A stretch of DNA of 64,000 bases from JBCCIM01 sp965263205 (GTDB lineage Bacteria; Bacteroidota; Rhodothermia; Rhodothermales; JAHQVL01): positions 128,430 through 192,429 of the forward strand of contig CBDHHF010000009.1 in NCBI GenBank assembly GCA_965263205.1, read 5' to 3'. Under the pieces are notes generated by a model that saw only the letters and a list, made by a program, of their open reading frames with translations, was not told where the DNA came from and did not search any database. Each line of letters opens with the position of its first letter. The stretch's first letter is position 1. Of this stretch, positions 46,127 through 55,392 are shown in pieces. The position numbers and the translations under genes are program-made.

Positions 46127-46828
46127 TCAACCCCACATCCCTTCCCTACTGTAGCGCACACGGGCACCGTTTACCAGGTTTAGAATTCCACATCCCAGAC
46201 TCTGGTCAATTTCTCCTACGCTTATCCATACACATGCATCATTACGCATGCACTTTCCTGACATGGTAAAGGGATCTGCTTTTTGAGACGTGACGGCGCG
46301 TGGCGCAATAAAGATTTCGTTTGTCACCCAAAGTCCGCGTTTTTCCAGTCTGGCCTGCGTTTCTAGTGCTTCAAATCGTTGTGTAGCTACCTGCTGTTCA
46401 TCTACTACAGCAACTGCAAAGCCATCTTCAACCATTTTCTGGTTTATCCCGTAACGAATCTTCCCCTGTTCATCAGTAACGTATACCATCGCCGGCTTGT
46501 ATGCTTCGTACCCGAGGTGTGCAACAAACACAGCGCGTACATGCTGCCCGCCAGCCATCGCAGCTAGATGCGCAGCAGCCTGCCGGCCCTGATGAATCAC
46601 ACGCTGCTCACTTTTCCCGTTGGTCAATGCGTCGCGCGATAATTTCTCCGAGGGATGTACCTCAGGCGCATCGATCCCGGCCAATCGAATTTTGCTACCA
46701 TCCGATAACACAAGTTTATCGCCATCAACAACCATTGTGACGGTAAGCGGTTGAGCAATGGCTTCCCCCGTTGCCAGGTAGACAATAAGCCAACAGATCG
46801 GTATTATGGTCTGAAAAATTTTACGCAT
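46127..46828 (-). CDS. Secreted thermonuclease-family (SNase-like) protein
   Basis: The product has 233 residues. A signal peptide ends IAQ or AIA|QP. The SNase-like domain (about 28-165) shows 'VTMVVDGDKLVLSDGSKIRLAGIDAPE', the calcium/active-site start of the family, and 'MVEDGFAVAV' and 'AQARLEKRGLW' near its end. The tail has four Cys ('GKCMRNDACVWISVGEID', 'LGCGIL') that may form disulfides. Expected activity is extracellular nucleic-acid breakdown. It is divergent from the GH32 gene, with 33 bases between starts. Confidence 0.88.
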   Translation of the reverse strand: MRKIFQTIIPICWLIVYLATGEAIAQPLTVTMVVDGDKLVLSDGSKIRLAGIDAPEVHPSEKLSRDALTNGKSEQRVIHQGRQAAAHLAAMAGGQHVRAVFVAHLGYEAYKPAMVYVTDEQGKIRYGINQKMVEDGFAVAVVDEQQVATQRFEALETQARLEKRGLWVTNEIFIAPRAVTSQKADPFTMSGKCMRNDACVWISVGEIDQSLGCGILNLVNGARVRYSREGMWG

Positions 46829-46861
46829 CCTGCGTATGATACCATGTAATCAGTTAAAACA

Positions 46862-48433
46862 ATGCCGCTACACCTTTCTTTTTCTGATCTTACGCCAGAA
46901 GTTGCAAATGTTCTGACGCTTTTACTCCTGTTCTTTGTGATGGCAGGCTGTAATGAAAGCCAGCCACCTGCACAAGAAGCGCGTGATTTCGACGAACCGA
47001 GTCGTCCCCAATTTCATTTTTCGCCGGCTGAAAACTGGATGAATGATCCGAATGGCCTGGTGTATCACGCCGGTGAATACCATCTCTTCTACCAATACAA
47101 TCCGTTTGGTGATAAATGGGGCCACATGAGTTGGGGACACGCGGTGAGTCCGGATCTTGTATCGTGGGAGCACCTGCCCGTTGCCTTGTATGAAGAGGAT
47201 GGCGTGATGATTTTCTCGGGTAGCGCTGTTGTAGATCATCAGAATACCAGTGGTTTTGGCACCCCTGACAACCCGCCGATGGTTGCGATCTACACGGGGC
47301 ATGAGGAAACTCGACAAACCCAACATATCGCCTACAGTACGGACAACGGACGCACGTGGACCAAGTATGCTGATAACCCGGTAATCGATCTCAACATGAA
47401 AGATTTCCGCGATCCGAAGGTGCTCTGGCATGAGGGCACAGCGCGCTGGATTATGGTTGTCGCGCTCCCGAAAGAGTACAAGGTGCAATTTTATGCATCG
47501 GATGACCTGAAATCGTGGGAATTCCTGAGCGATTTTGGGCCGGCCGGCTCAACGGCGGGTATCTGGGAATGTCCGGATCTATTCGAGTTGCCTATCGAAG
47601 GTACATCTGAAACACGCTGGGTACTGGAAGTTGATATCGGTAGCGGCGCCGTTGCCGGCGGCTCTGGAGGCCAGTACTATGTTGGTACTTTTGACGGGAC
47701 TACGTTTACCAACGACAATCCCGACGATCTAACGCTGTGGATAGACTATGGCGCTGACTTCTACGCGGGTGTATCATTCTCTGACATACCGGAAAATGAT
47801 GGCCGGCGCATTTTCCTGGCCTGGATGAATAACTGGCAGTACGCACAGGATATCCCGACTTCACCCTGGCGTAGTGCGCAAAGCATGCCGCGTACCTTGC
47901 AGCTCCGCAACACACCCGACGGCTTGCGCCTGACACAACGTGCCGTACGGGAGATGGAATCCCTCCGCAATGATGCGCTGGTAGCGGACGAACAAATTAG
48001 CGTCGACGGGACCGAAGCTATTGCGGGCTCAGAGGCTGGCTTATTGGAATTCAGTGGCACGCTTGCGCTGAATGACGCCTCGGCCGCCGGCTTGACAATT
48101 AAACATGGCGACGGAGACAAAGCCACCATAATTGGCTACGATGCAACGCGCGAAGTACTCTACGTTGACCGTACGCGTTCGGGCATTTCGGACTTCCACG
48201 AAGACTTTGCCGCGATACACGAAGCTCCTCTGAAGCTCTCAGACGGTCAATTAGCATTGCATGTATTTGTTGATCGCTCTTCTGTAGAGGTCCTCGCAGA
48301 CGGTGGGCTGGTATCAATTACCGACCGAATCTTCCCGGAAGAAGCAACCCACTCGCTGGCCTTGTGGTCAAACGAAGGGTCTGTTGACGCCAACAGTGTT
48401 TCTGTGTGGTCACTGCGTTCGATTTACGAATAA
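46862..48433 (+). CDS. GH32 fructan hydrolase (levanase/inulinase-like) lipoprotein
   Basis: The product has 523 residues. The lipobox is VMAGC with lipidated Cys30; the leader is long and lacks an early basic residue. The five-bladed propeller contains the nucleophile Asp62 in 'NWMNDPNGL', the transition-state stabiliser in 'DFRDPKV' and the acid/base Glu in 'IWECPDLF'. A C-terminal beta-sandwich ends with the typical 'LHVFVDRSSVEVLADGG'. It hydrolyses beta-fructosides, probably levan or inulin, at the outer surface. No SusC/SusD pair lies next to it. It converges on the sulfatase. Confidence 0.95.
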   Translation: MPLHLSFSDLTPEVANVLTLLLLFFVMAGCNESQPPAQEARDFDEPSRPQFHFSPAENWMNDPNGLVYHAGEYHLFYQYNPFGDKWGHMSWGHAVSPDLVSWEHLPVALYEEDGVMIFSGSAVVDHQNTSGFGTPDNPPMVAIYTGHEETRQTQHIAYSTDNGRTWTKYADNPVIDLNMKDFRDPKVLWHEGTARWIMVVALPKEYKVQFYASDDLKSWEFLSDFGPAGSTAGIWECPDLFELPIEGTSETRWVLEVDIGSGAVAGGSGGQYYVGTFDGTTFTNDNPDDLTLWIDYGADFYAGVSFSDIPENDGRRIFLAWMNNWQYAQDIPTSPWRSAQSMPRTLQLRNTPDGLRLTQRAVREMESLRNDALVADEQISVDGTEAIAGSEAGLLEFSGTLALNDASAAGLTIKHGDGDKATIIGYDATREVLYVDRTRSGISDFHEDFAAIHEAPLKLSDGQLALHVFVDRSSVEVLADGGLVSITDRIFPEEATHSLALWSNEGSVDANSVSVWSLRSIYE

Positions 48434-48552
48434 GAAAGCAATCCTGTACACATGGCACTTGTACTCAGTCACCGTAAAGATAATGGATGTATGATGCGCT
48501 ATTTTGTTGGCAGCAAGGCGTGATCAAGCAAACTCTATGGTAAAGGCCCAAA

Positions 48553-48620
48553 AACCATATACCTGTAACTTGCAACGTTCAACAGCACGCACATCAATCC
48601 GACAGGATTGATGTGCGTGC
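48553..48620 (-). repeat. AAC-heptamer tract with perfect 16-bp hairpin
   Basis: Five 7-base units (48553-48587) lead into GCACGCACATCAATCC (48585-48600), which pairs perfectly with 48605-48620 around the loop GACA. The hairpin ends two bases before the stop codon of the minus-strand sulfatase and lies between convergent genes, so it may serve as a 3' end for both. Confidence 0.75.
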
Positions 48621-48622
48621 AC

Positions 48623-50192
48623 TTAGGGCCGGTCGAACACACCTGTTCGTTCGGCCCAGCGTTGCCAATCGTTGGCCATTTGGTTTACACGGTCCGGGTA
48701 TTGGGTGGCGAGGTTGTAACGCTCGTTGCGATCTGACTTCAGGTTGTACAGCTCCCATGCCTCCGCATTGCGGCCTTTGACAAGCTTCCAGGGCCCCTGA
48801 CGCACAGCTTGTGCGCCCAGGTGCTCCCAATAAAGGCCATTGTGCTCCGGTGCGGTTTCCCCATCAAAATGAGGGCGCAAGCTGATACCAGGTAAGCTGT
48901 CATCCGGCTCAACACGCGCAAGCTCAAGGCTTGTGCTCATCAAATCTACCAGGTGACCGGGCTGGTGGATAATACGGCCAGGTGTTGAGATGCCGCGCAT
49001 CCAATACACAATCATGGGGGTCGCAATGCCGCCTTCGTGTGTCCAGGATTTGTATTGTCGGAATGGCGTATTTGATACGAAGGCCCACGGCTCTCGATAA
49101 GCGGCATACGACCCTTTCTCCCCGATGCGCTTGCTCGCGTCGTGTAACTTTCGACCCGTTACATTCTCTGCAGAGCCGCCGTTGTCTGATAGAAAAATGA
49201 TCAGGGTGTTGCGAATGGTACGGGTTTCATCGAGTGCTTTCAGGATACGGCCAATGCCCTGGTCCATGCGATCTACCATGGCAGCGTAGACAGCCATCCG
49301 TCGACTCCATTCTTTTTTGTTCTCAACCGTTTCCCAGGCCGGCATGCCCGCAGGGCGCGCAGGCAACGCCCACTGCCCATCGATAATCCCCGATGCCACC
49401 TGTCGTTCGTACCGGGCAACACGGATGGAGTCCCAACCAACATCGTACACGCCTTCATACCGGGCGACATCAGATTCGAGTGCATGGAGTGGCCAGTGCG
49501 GGGCTGTGTACGGGACGTACAGAAAAAACGGCTTCCGACGCGAATGATCTGCAACGTGGTCTTCGATAAATTGGGTTGCATAATCGGTGATGGCATCGGT
49601 CATGTAAAACCCTTCCGCCGGCGGCTCCCAGGGGTCATCGTCGAGCGCCATCTGCCGCACGCGAGGCTGATCTTTTATCACTTCAAAATAACTACTTGCC
49701 CCGCTGATGAGGCCAAAGAACCGGTCAAAGCCACGCTTTCGCGGCCAGTGGGCTTCTTTTTCTCCAACATGCCATTTACCAGAGAGGTAGGTGCTGTAGT
49801 TCGCTGCTTTTAACCGCTCGGCAAGGGTTTCGACATTCTCCTTGAGGTAGCCCTGGTACGGCCCAGATTCAGGATCGCTATCTATACTGCTCACCATGCC
49901 GCCCATGCCGGCTTCGTGCGGATACCGCCCCGTGAGTAGCGACGCCCGTGTAGGACAACAGCGCGCAGCGTTGTAGAATTGCGTAAAGCGTAGCCCACGC
50001 GAAGCAAGCATGTCCAGATAGGGCGTTTCAATTTCTCCGCCATAACTCCCCAGATCCGAGTATCCCATGTCATCTGCCAGAATGATGACAATATTGGGTA
50101 CCCTTGCCTGATCAGGGGGTGGACTGACACCCTATCAGAATGAAGCAAAACACCAAAAACCCACACCGCACCCAAAGCGGAATGTATTGCAT
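48623..50192 (-). CDS. Sulfatase lipoprotein, leader separated by a one-base shift
   Basis: The long open frame (48623-50068, 481 codons) lacks the normal start of a sulfatase. The missing part is readable upstream in another frame: an ATG at 50192 gives MQYIPLWVRCGFLVFCF, lipobox LIGC, then QSTP. If one G is removed from the run 50115-50119 it joins 'DQARVPNIVIILADDMGYSDLG', the metal-binding start. The FGly motif CxPxR is in 'NAARCCPTRASLLTGRYP', and further landmarks are 'GKWHVG', 'PHWPLHA' and 'FLSDNGGSAENV'. It hydrolyses sulfate esters, probably on a glycan, at the surface. The formylglycine-generating-type gene lies directly upstream. Either the shift is a sequencing error or the leader is lost. 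Confidence 0.88.
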
Positions 50193-50269
50193 GGCTGAAA
50201 TCGTTAAAGGTGGGTAACTTGCTCTGACCTTCTCACGAAACGAGCCGGAGGTCAGCACTACGCGAACGA

Positions 50270-51172
50270 TTAAATGTCTTTTACTGTACGGAAGCCTACG
50301 TGAAAAAGGGAAGATTCAGGTGTTGAATGGCTCCGTGCAGATACCCGATATCCGTGGCAATAGCCAGGGTTGCAAAGGAACGACCCACCACGCTGCACCC
50401 GCTCACTTTGTTGCGTTGGTGTATAAGCAGCGTCGCGGTCCTTGTAAGATATATACCAGCTATCGGTCCACTCCCACACGTTACCGCCCATATCGGTCAA
50501 CCCGAGGGGTGTTTTGCCAAAGGCTCCAACCGGCGAAGTAAACAGGTAGCCATCTGCGCCAGAATTGTGCACGGGGAATGTACCTTCCCAGGTATTGGCT
50601 TTCGCTTTACCATCAGCATAGAGCACGTTGCCCCAGGCGTATTGATGTGGCGCGGCTTCAGCGCCACGCGCTGCGTGCTCCCATTCGATTTCTGTAGGCA
50701 ATCGTTTGCCGGCCCATGCCGCGTAAGCAACCGCATCATTCCAGGAGACCTGCGTGACCGGGTGGTTGTCTTCTGCCTTGTAGCCTTCCGGGCCCAGTGG
50801 GTATTGCCAGGTAGCGCCGGGAAGCAACATCCAGGCATAGGTTTCCATATTCAGAATGGCCGCATCACCAAATGACTCAGCCTGGGTGACGTAACCGGTC
50901 GCTTCAACAAACGCTCTGAACTGCGCAACGGTCACCGGGTGGGTATCCATGTAGAAAGGAGCAACCTCAGTTTTAAAGGTAGGCTTCTCCATCGGCAAGC
51001 CTTTTTCCGAACCAATTATTGTTTTGCCTCCCGGAATGTAGGTCATGCCTTCCGGGGCGTCAGGTGGGGGCTCAGCATCAAACCACATCATGCCCCCAAG
51101 GCCAGCGAGGACCATAATCAGCGGCAGGCCCAGGCGAATGATAACCTGGGTGATTGAGAGTGAGGTCGCCAT
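50270..51172 (-). CDS. Formylglycine-generating enzyme-family protein, membrane-anchored
   Basis: The chosen ATG at 51172 gives 300 residues, with GGAG 8 bases before it; a longer frame starts at 51250. A membrane segment (about 10-32) precedes a SUMF1/FGE domain: 'GMTYIPGGKTIIGSEKG', 'HPVTVAQFRAFVEATGYVT', 'HPVTQVSWNDAVAYAAWAGKRLPTE', 'GNVWEWTDSW', 'RVQRGGSFLCNPGYCHGYR' and 'HVGFRTV'. The two Cys of 'LCNPGYC' match the redox/copper-binding pair of active FGE. It should convert the Cys of the neighbouring sulfatase's CxPxR to formylglycine. It is on the same strand, 77 bases upstream of the sulfatase start. Confidence 0.88.
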   Translation of the reverse strand: MATSLSITQVIIRLGLPLIMVLAGLGGMMWFDAEPPPDAPEGMTYIPGGKTIIGSEKGLPMEKPTFKTEVAPFYMDTHPVTVAQFRAFVEATGYVTQAESFGDAAILNMETYAWMLLPGATWQYPLGPEGYKAEDNHPVTQVSWNDAVAYAAWAGKRLPTEIEWEHAARGAEAAPHQYAWGNVLYADGKAKANTWEGTFPVHNSGADGYLFTSPVGAFGKTPLGLTDMGGNVWEWTDSWYISYKDRDAAYTPTQQSERVQRGGSFLCNPGYCHGYRVSARSHSTPESSLFHVGFRTVKDI

Positions 51173-51395
51173 CGTTATCTCCAAATAACGTATTGAGGGT
51201 CTCCGTTCAACACAACACAGGCCCTTGATCCTATAGAAAAGATCAGGCAATAGCTAAACCTTGCATTGTGAAGCGTACTGGAGGGTAGGAAGACAAAAAA
51301 AGAGGCAGCGCACTCAGATTCAAGTAGAATCGGCTATTTCCGCAAAAAAATTCAGACAGGTGGAGAAGACACGCGATATCCCTGCGCTGCTTTGC

Positions 51396-52982
51396 TTATT
51401 TGAGTACGGTAAATGGTGTTGAAACGGTGAAGTTACGCCCTTCAGCAACCACCAGGTATTTACCACCGGCAAGGTTTGATGCATTCAGCGAAAAGGTGTG
51501 GGCAATCTGCCCCACAAGTTGCCCCTCGTGCACCGTGGCTACACGCCGGCCCAGCATGTCGTACACGCCAATCGTGACCTCCTGAGATTGGGCGAGCGTC
51601 AGGGTAAATCGGCCTTCAGGGTTTAAAGGATTGGGATACACATCTCCCAGATGCACAGCGTTGGCAACCTGAATAAACACCATGGTTTGTGGGCTATACG
51701 CAAACGTACCATCAAAATCGATTTGCTTTAGACGAAACACATGCCGCCCTGGTGGCAAATCGGTCAGTGTAAACTGATAGTCTTGCACCTCCGTAGTTGT
51801 GCCGGCACCGCGCACAAACCCGACAGCGCTGAAACGCCCTTCAATGTTATGCTCAACCTCAAATCCCGCGTTGTTCGTTTCAGAGAGCGTGCGCCACCTA
51901 AGGGTGACTTCATTATTATTGGCCGTAGCGCGAAAACCGGGAGCCAACTCTACAGGCAGCACCGTTGCTCCGTCCGTTTCAAGCACTTCATGAGAAGTAA
52001 GCTCAGGACTCCCCCCTTTCATGCCTGAACCTGATGCGATGTAAATATTTTCGTTATAGAAAATCGCCTGGGTCCCATGCCGGCCGGTACCCAGTGCATC
52101 CATCGTAATCCAGGTATTGGTCAGCGTATTGAGTGCATGCACTTCATCGTGTGCCAGATCGCGTGTACTTTCGCCGCCAATCACAACCACGTAATTCCCA
52201 ACTGCTACCGAGGCTGCACCTGCGCGAGGTATAGGCATGTCGCCTGATGAAGGCAACGTGCTCCAGGAGCCGGCGTTGAAATCATACACATCAACCTCCT
52301 CTACATTGTCGCCATTGCTCCCGTTGCGCCCACCAGTAACGTAGAGTTTGTCTCCAACAACAGCGGCATGCACATGATCGCGTGCAAAAGGCGCGTCTGG
52401 TAGTGTAGTCCAGGTATCCGTCACCGGATCGTATTCGTCAAATTGATTTTTCCTTACTGCGTTATTGCCATGCCCCCCCGTGCTTCCACCCACGAGGTAG
52501 ATTTTCCCATTGTAAAGCACAGCCCCTCCTGATCCACGCCGCCTTGCAGCAGGTATCGTTGAGCCCACAACCCACTGATCTGTGTTTACCGCGTACTTCA
52601 GCACCTCTTCGACAGCGTTTTCATCGGGAAACGTATCCGTATAGGCCGAGATAATGTAAATGGTGTCGCCGATCGCTACTGCCTGAAAGTGATGAAGCTG
52701 CATGTTGTCGGGCGGCAGCGATCCTGTCGACCAGGTGCTGTCTGCAGGATCGTAAATCTCTACACGCCGGCTGCCGCGCCCGCCCATCAAGTAAAACTTG
52801 CCATTAGCCTCAACATACGCGTTTTCATGCCGTGCCTGCAGACTATTTTGATCATTTAGCGTACGCCACTGCAACGCCTTCTTTTTCTGCACAGCCTGAT
52901 ATCCAAAAGCCGCGCCCAGGAAAAGACAGGCGGTGAAGATGTATAAAACGACACGAATCGGAGCAAAAATGCTATTCAGCAT
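51396..52982 (-). CDS. Secreted Kelch-repeat protein with type IX sorting domain
   Basis: The chosen ATG at 52982 gives 528 residues; an in-frame ATG at 53015 lies earlier. Signal segment about 9-28. Kelch blades run from about 50 to 345 ('GKFYLMGGRGSRRVEIYDPADSTW', 'GKIYLVGGSTGGHG', 'DKLYVTGGRNGSNGDNVEEVDVYD', 'NYVVVIGGEST'). A fibronectin-like domain ('VTLRWRTLSETNNAGFEVEH') and a sorting domain ('LGDVYPNPLNPEGRFTLTL', 'YDMLGRRVAT') follow, ending FTVLK. A galactose-oxidase-like fold is implied but not the catalytic Cys-Tyr pair, so it is probably a structural or binding propeller. Confidence 0.88.
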   Translation of the reverse strand: MLNSIFAPIRVVLYIFTACLFLGAAFGYQAVQKKKALQWRTLNDQNSLQARHENAYVEANGKFYLMGGRGSRRVEIYDPADSTWSTGSLPPDNMQLHHFQAVAIGDTIYIISAYTDTFPDENAVEEVLKYAVNTDQWVVGSTIPAARRRGSGGAVLYNGKIYLVGGSTGGHGNNAVRKNQFDEYDPVTDTWTTLPDAPFARDHVHAAVVGDKLYVTGGRNGSNGDNVEEVDVYDFNAGSWSTLPSSGDMPIPRAGAASVAVGNYVVVIGGESTRDLAHDEVHALNTLTNTWITMDALGTGRHGTQAIFYNENIYIASGSGMKGGSPELTSHEVLETDGATVLPVELAPGFRATANNNEVTLRWRTLSETNNAGFEVEHNIEGRFSAVGFVRGAGTTTEVQDYQFTLTDLPPGRHVFRLKQIDFDGTFAYSPQTMVFIQVANAVHLGDVYPNPLNPEGRFTLTLAQSQEVTIGVYDMLGRRVATVHEGQLVGQIAHTFSLNASNLAGGKYLVVAEGRNFTVSTPFTVLK

Positions 52983-53224
52983 AAAGGAAGTTGGGAAGAA
53001 AGGTGCGGCCGGCATGTATTTGACGGTGTTCGATAGGCGAACAAGTACTATGCCTCAACGCTTAAGAAAACGGCAAACAAACGGAATACTTTAATTACTG
53101 ATGTTTGATAGCTGTGTGCAAATCGATTACCATCAGGGCTTTCTGCTTTGCCACAAGCCCGTTTTATGGCGTTGTTGTACACAACCTGCGTAACATGACT
53201 CAATTAACTATTCTTTTCGTTGCG

Positions 53225-54154
53225 TTAAACCTGTCGCTCAGCAACGCCACACAAAAAATACCACAAAGTAACGGCTGCTGCACGAATTGTCCTGAAATCG
53301 TTGTCAACCTGTGGATTTACTTCAACAAGATCTAGCGATGTGATGTTGGTGGATTTACCGGCCAGATAAGCAATGTTGTACAGCAGCTTTAGTGGAATCC
53401 CATCGGCCGCCGGCGCGCTCACCCCGGGCGCCTCAGCCTGTCGCACCACGTCCATATCTAGCGTAAGCAAAGTAGGATGCTCAAGGCCGGCAAAGTACTC
53501 TTGCACAAAAGCCAGGTTCATTTCATCACGCCAGTAGCAGGCACAATTGTGCGTTTCCATAAATGCTACGTGTGCATGCGCTACAGAAGTTGGCGAAAGT
53601 CCCAACACAGCATAATGCGCACAGGATCCGCTTTCATGGAGCAACGCCTGATAAAATGGGGAGCCCGAATGGGGCTGTCCGTCTCTCAGGGGGCGGACAT
53701 CAGCATGCGCATCAATGTTGAGGATGTGCACGGGTTGTTTAGCGCCGGCATACCCCAGGAAGTGACCAAAAGCTGTTTCGTGCCCTCCGCCAAGCACAAC
53801 AGGTACAATACCTTGCCGGATAAGGGGCGCAAGTACGCTGCCAAGCAAAGCCTGGTCGGCTGCGACGTCACCGGTAATCGCTACATTGCCAAGATCGGTC
53901 GTTTGCTCCAGTAAACTACACCAGTTGGCATATTGCCGGGCATCGGGTGTCAATCGGTACAGCAGCGTTCGGATGGCGTCGGGGGCTTGTGCCGCACCGG
54001 GACGCCCTCCGTTCCGCTTTACGCCTTCATCGCTCGGAAAGCCAATCAGTGCAACGCGTGCTCCTCCGGGCTGTGACTGATTGATAAGCCAATGGCCCAA
54101 CCGCCGATCGTCATCGGCTGTATCAGGTGTAGCGATATTTGCAGGTACTAGCAT
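53225..54154 (-). CDS. hutG: Formimidoylglutamase (arginase superfamily), histidine breakdown
   Basis: The product has 309 residues. It hydrolyses N-formimino-glutamate to glutamate and formamide, the last step of this version of the pathway. The ureohydrolase manganese motifs are His125 in 'LGGGHETA', 'DAHAD' (Asp148, His150, Asp152) and 'TLDMDVV' (Asp233, Asp235), and 'TSLDLVEVNP' follows. The substrate assignment rests on its place as last gene of the hut operon; it overlaps hutI by one base. Confidence 0.9.
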   Translation of the reverse strand: MLVPANIATPDTADDDRRLGHWLINQSQPGGARVALIGFPSDEGVKRNGGRPGAAQAPDAIRTLLYRLTPDARQYANWCSLLEQTTDLGNVAITGDVAADQALLGSVLAPLIRQGIVPVVLGGGHETAFGHFLGYAGAKQPVHILNIDAHADVRPLRDGQPHSGSPFYQALLHESGSCAHYAVLGLSPTSVAHAHVAFMETHNCACYWRDEMNLAFVQEYFAGLEHPTLLTLDMDVVRQAEAPGVSAPAADGIPLKLLYNIAYLAGKSTNITSLDLVEVNPQVDNDFRTIRAAAVTLWYFLCGVAERQV

Positions 54155-55392
54155 CAGACAAATTTCTCTCTCCGGTGTACGATGTTGCCATTAATGGCGG
54201 TGAGCTGTGCTGCATTGGGTCGCAAATGCCCCATCCAGTGGTTTACATCGGGTGCATTGATAACAGCAAAATCAGCGTTGAACCCGGGTGCAAGGGTGCC
54301 CACCTCATTTTCCATTGCAACGGCCTTTGCTGCGTAGTGTGTTGCTCCTTTGAGTACTTCAGCAGGCGCCATGTATTGCATAATACAGGCCATATACATC
54401 GCGGTCGGTAAATGAAAACTTGGGGCTGAGCCAGGATTAAAGTCTGTTGCAACGGCCACTGGCACACCTGCGTCGATAAACGCCCGCGCCGGCATGGCGG
54501 GTTGGCGCAAGTTGAACGAGGCAAACGGCAAGCTCACCGCTACAACGCCAGCTTCTGCCATGGCCGCAATCCCTTCCGGGGAAGCAAACTCCAGGTGATC
54601 GGCAGAAATGGCATTCAGTTGTGCGGCAAGGGCAGCGCCTCCTCCATCGTGCAGCTGATCTACGTGCAGTTTTGCACGCAACCCGTAGCCGGCGGCTGCA
54701 TGGCAAATTGCTGTAGCTTCTTCCGGCAAAAAAGCCGTGTCTTCAACAAAGACATCACAAAATGCCGCAAGCGACTCCTCTGCAACAGCCGGCAGCATCT
54801 TTTCGATAATCAGATCGATGTAAGCACGGCGGTTTTCTTTGAATTCAGGCGGCACAATGTGGGCAGCCAGGAGCGTCGGCCTGATACGTACAGGCTGCGT
54901 ATCGGCCAGCCGGCGATAAACGCGGAGCACCTTGAGTTCATCTTCAAGGGTCAACCCATACCCGGTTTTACACTCAACGGTTGTGATGCCAAGCGCTACC
55001 ATCTCGCGGAGTATAGCCAGGGCTTTTTCATAGAGCTCGTCTTCGGTAGCTGCTCGGGTGCTGGCCATCGAGGCAGCGATACCGCCCCCGGCTCGCGCGA
55101 TGTCGAGGTATGGCCGGCCCAAGGCGCGCATCTCAAATTCGTCGGTCCGCCAGCCGCCAAATGCCAGGTGTGTGTGGCAGTCTACCAACCCGGGGACCAC
55201 AAGCATACCTTTTGCATCGTGCCGGCGTGCCGTCTGGTAGTGTGCCGGCATGTCCTGCTGCCGGCCGACCCACTGCACGGTGCCACCTTCCCATACCAGT
55301 GCCGCCTGGTTGATCGCATGGAGTGCCCCCTGTCCACCTTCAGGCTTGCATGTAACCAGTTTGCCAATATTCACAAGGGCTTGTCGCATCAT
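54154..55392 (-). CDS. hutI: Imidazolonepropionase
   Basis: The 412 residues match the family. The enzyme hydrolyses imidazolone-5-propionate to N-formimino-glutamate. It is an amidohydrolase with metal ligands His73 and His75 in 'VDCHTHLAFGG', further 'TTVECKTGYGL', 'AHIVPPEF', 'KLHVDQ' and 'ATDFNPGSAPS' (the Asp of the site). Its start overlaps the hutH stop by 4 bases (ATGA), so translation is coupled. Confidence 0.96.
   Translation of the reverse strand: MMRQALVNIGKLVTCKPEGGQGALHAINQAALVWEGGTVQWVGRQQDMPAHYQTARRHDAKGMLVVPGLVDCHTHLAFGGWRTDEFEMRALGRPYLDIARAGGGIAASMASTRAATEDELYEKALAILREMVALGITTVECKTGYGLTLEDELKVLRVYRRLADTQPVRIRPTLLAAHIVPPEFKENRRAYIDLIIEKMLPAVAEESLAAFCDVFVEDTAFLPEEATAICHAAAGYGLRAKLHVDQLHDGGGAALAAQLNAISADHLEFASPEGIAAMAEAGVVAVSLPFASFNLRQPAMPARAFIDAGVPVAVATDFNPGSAPSFHLPTAMYMACIMQYMAPAEVLKGATHYAAKAVAMENEVGTLAPGFNADFAVINAPDVNHWMGHLRPNAAQLTAINGNIVHRREKFV

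Noticed and set aside
5881..48620. Integron attC sites
   Set aside because: The hairpins follow stops and look alike in position, but the conserved core RYYYAAC/GTTRRRY of attC is not present and no integrase or cassette array exists.
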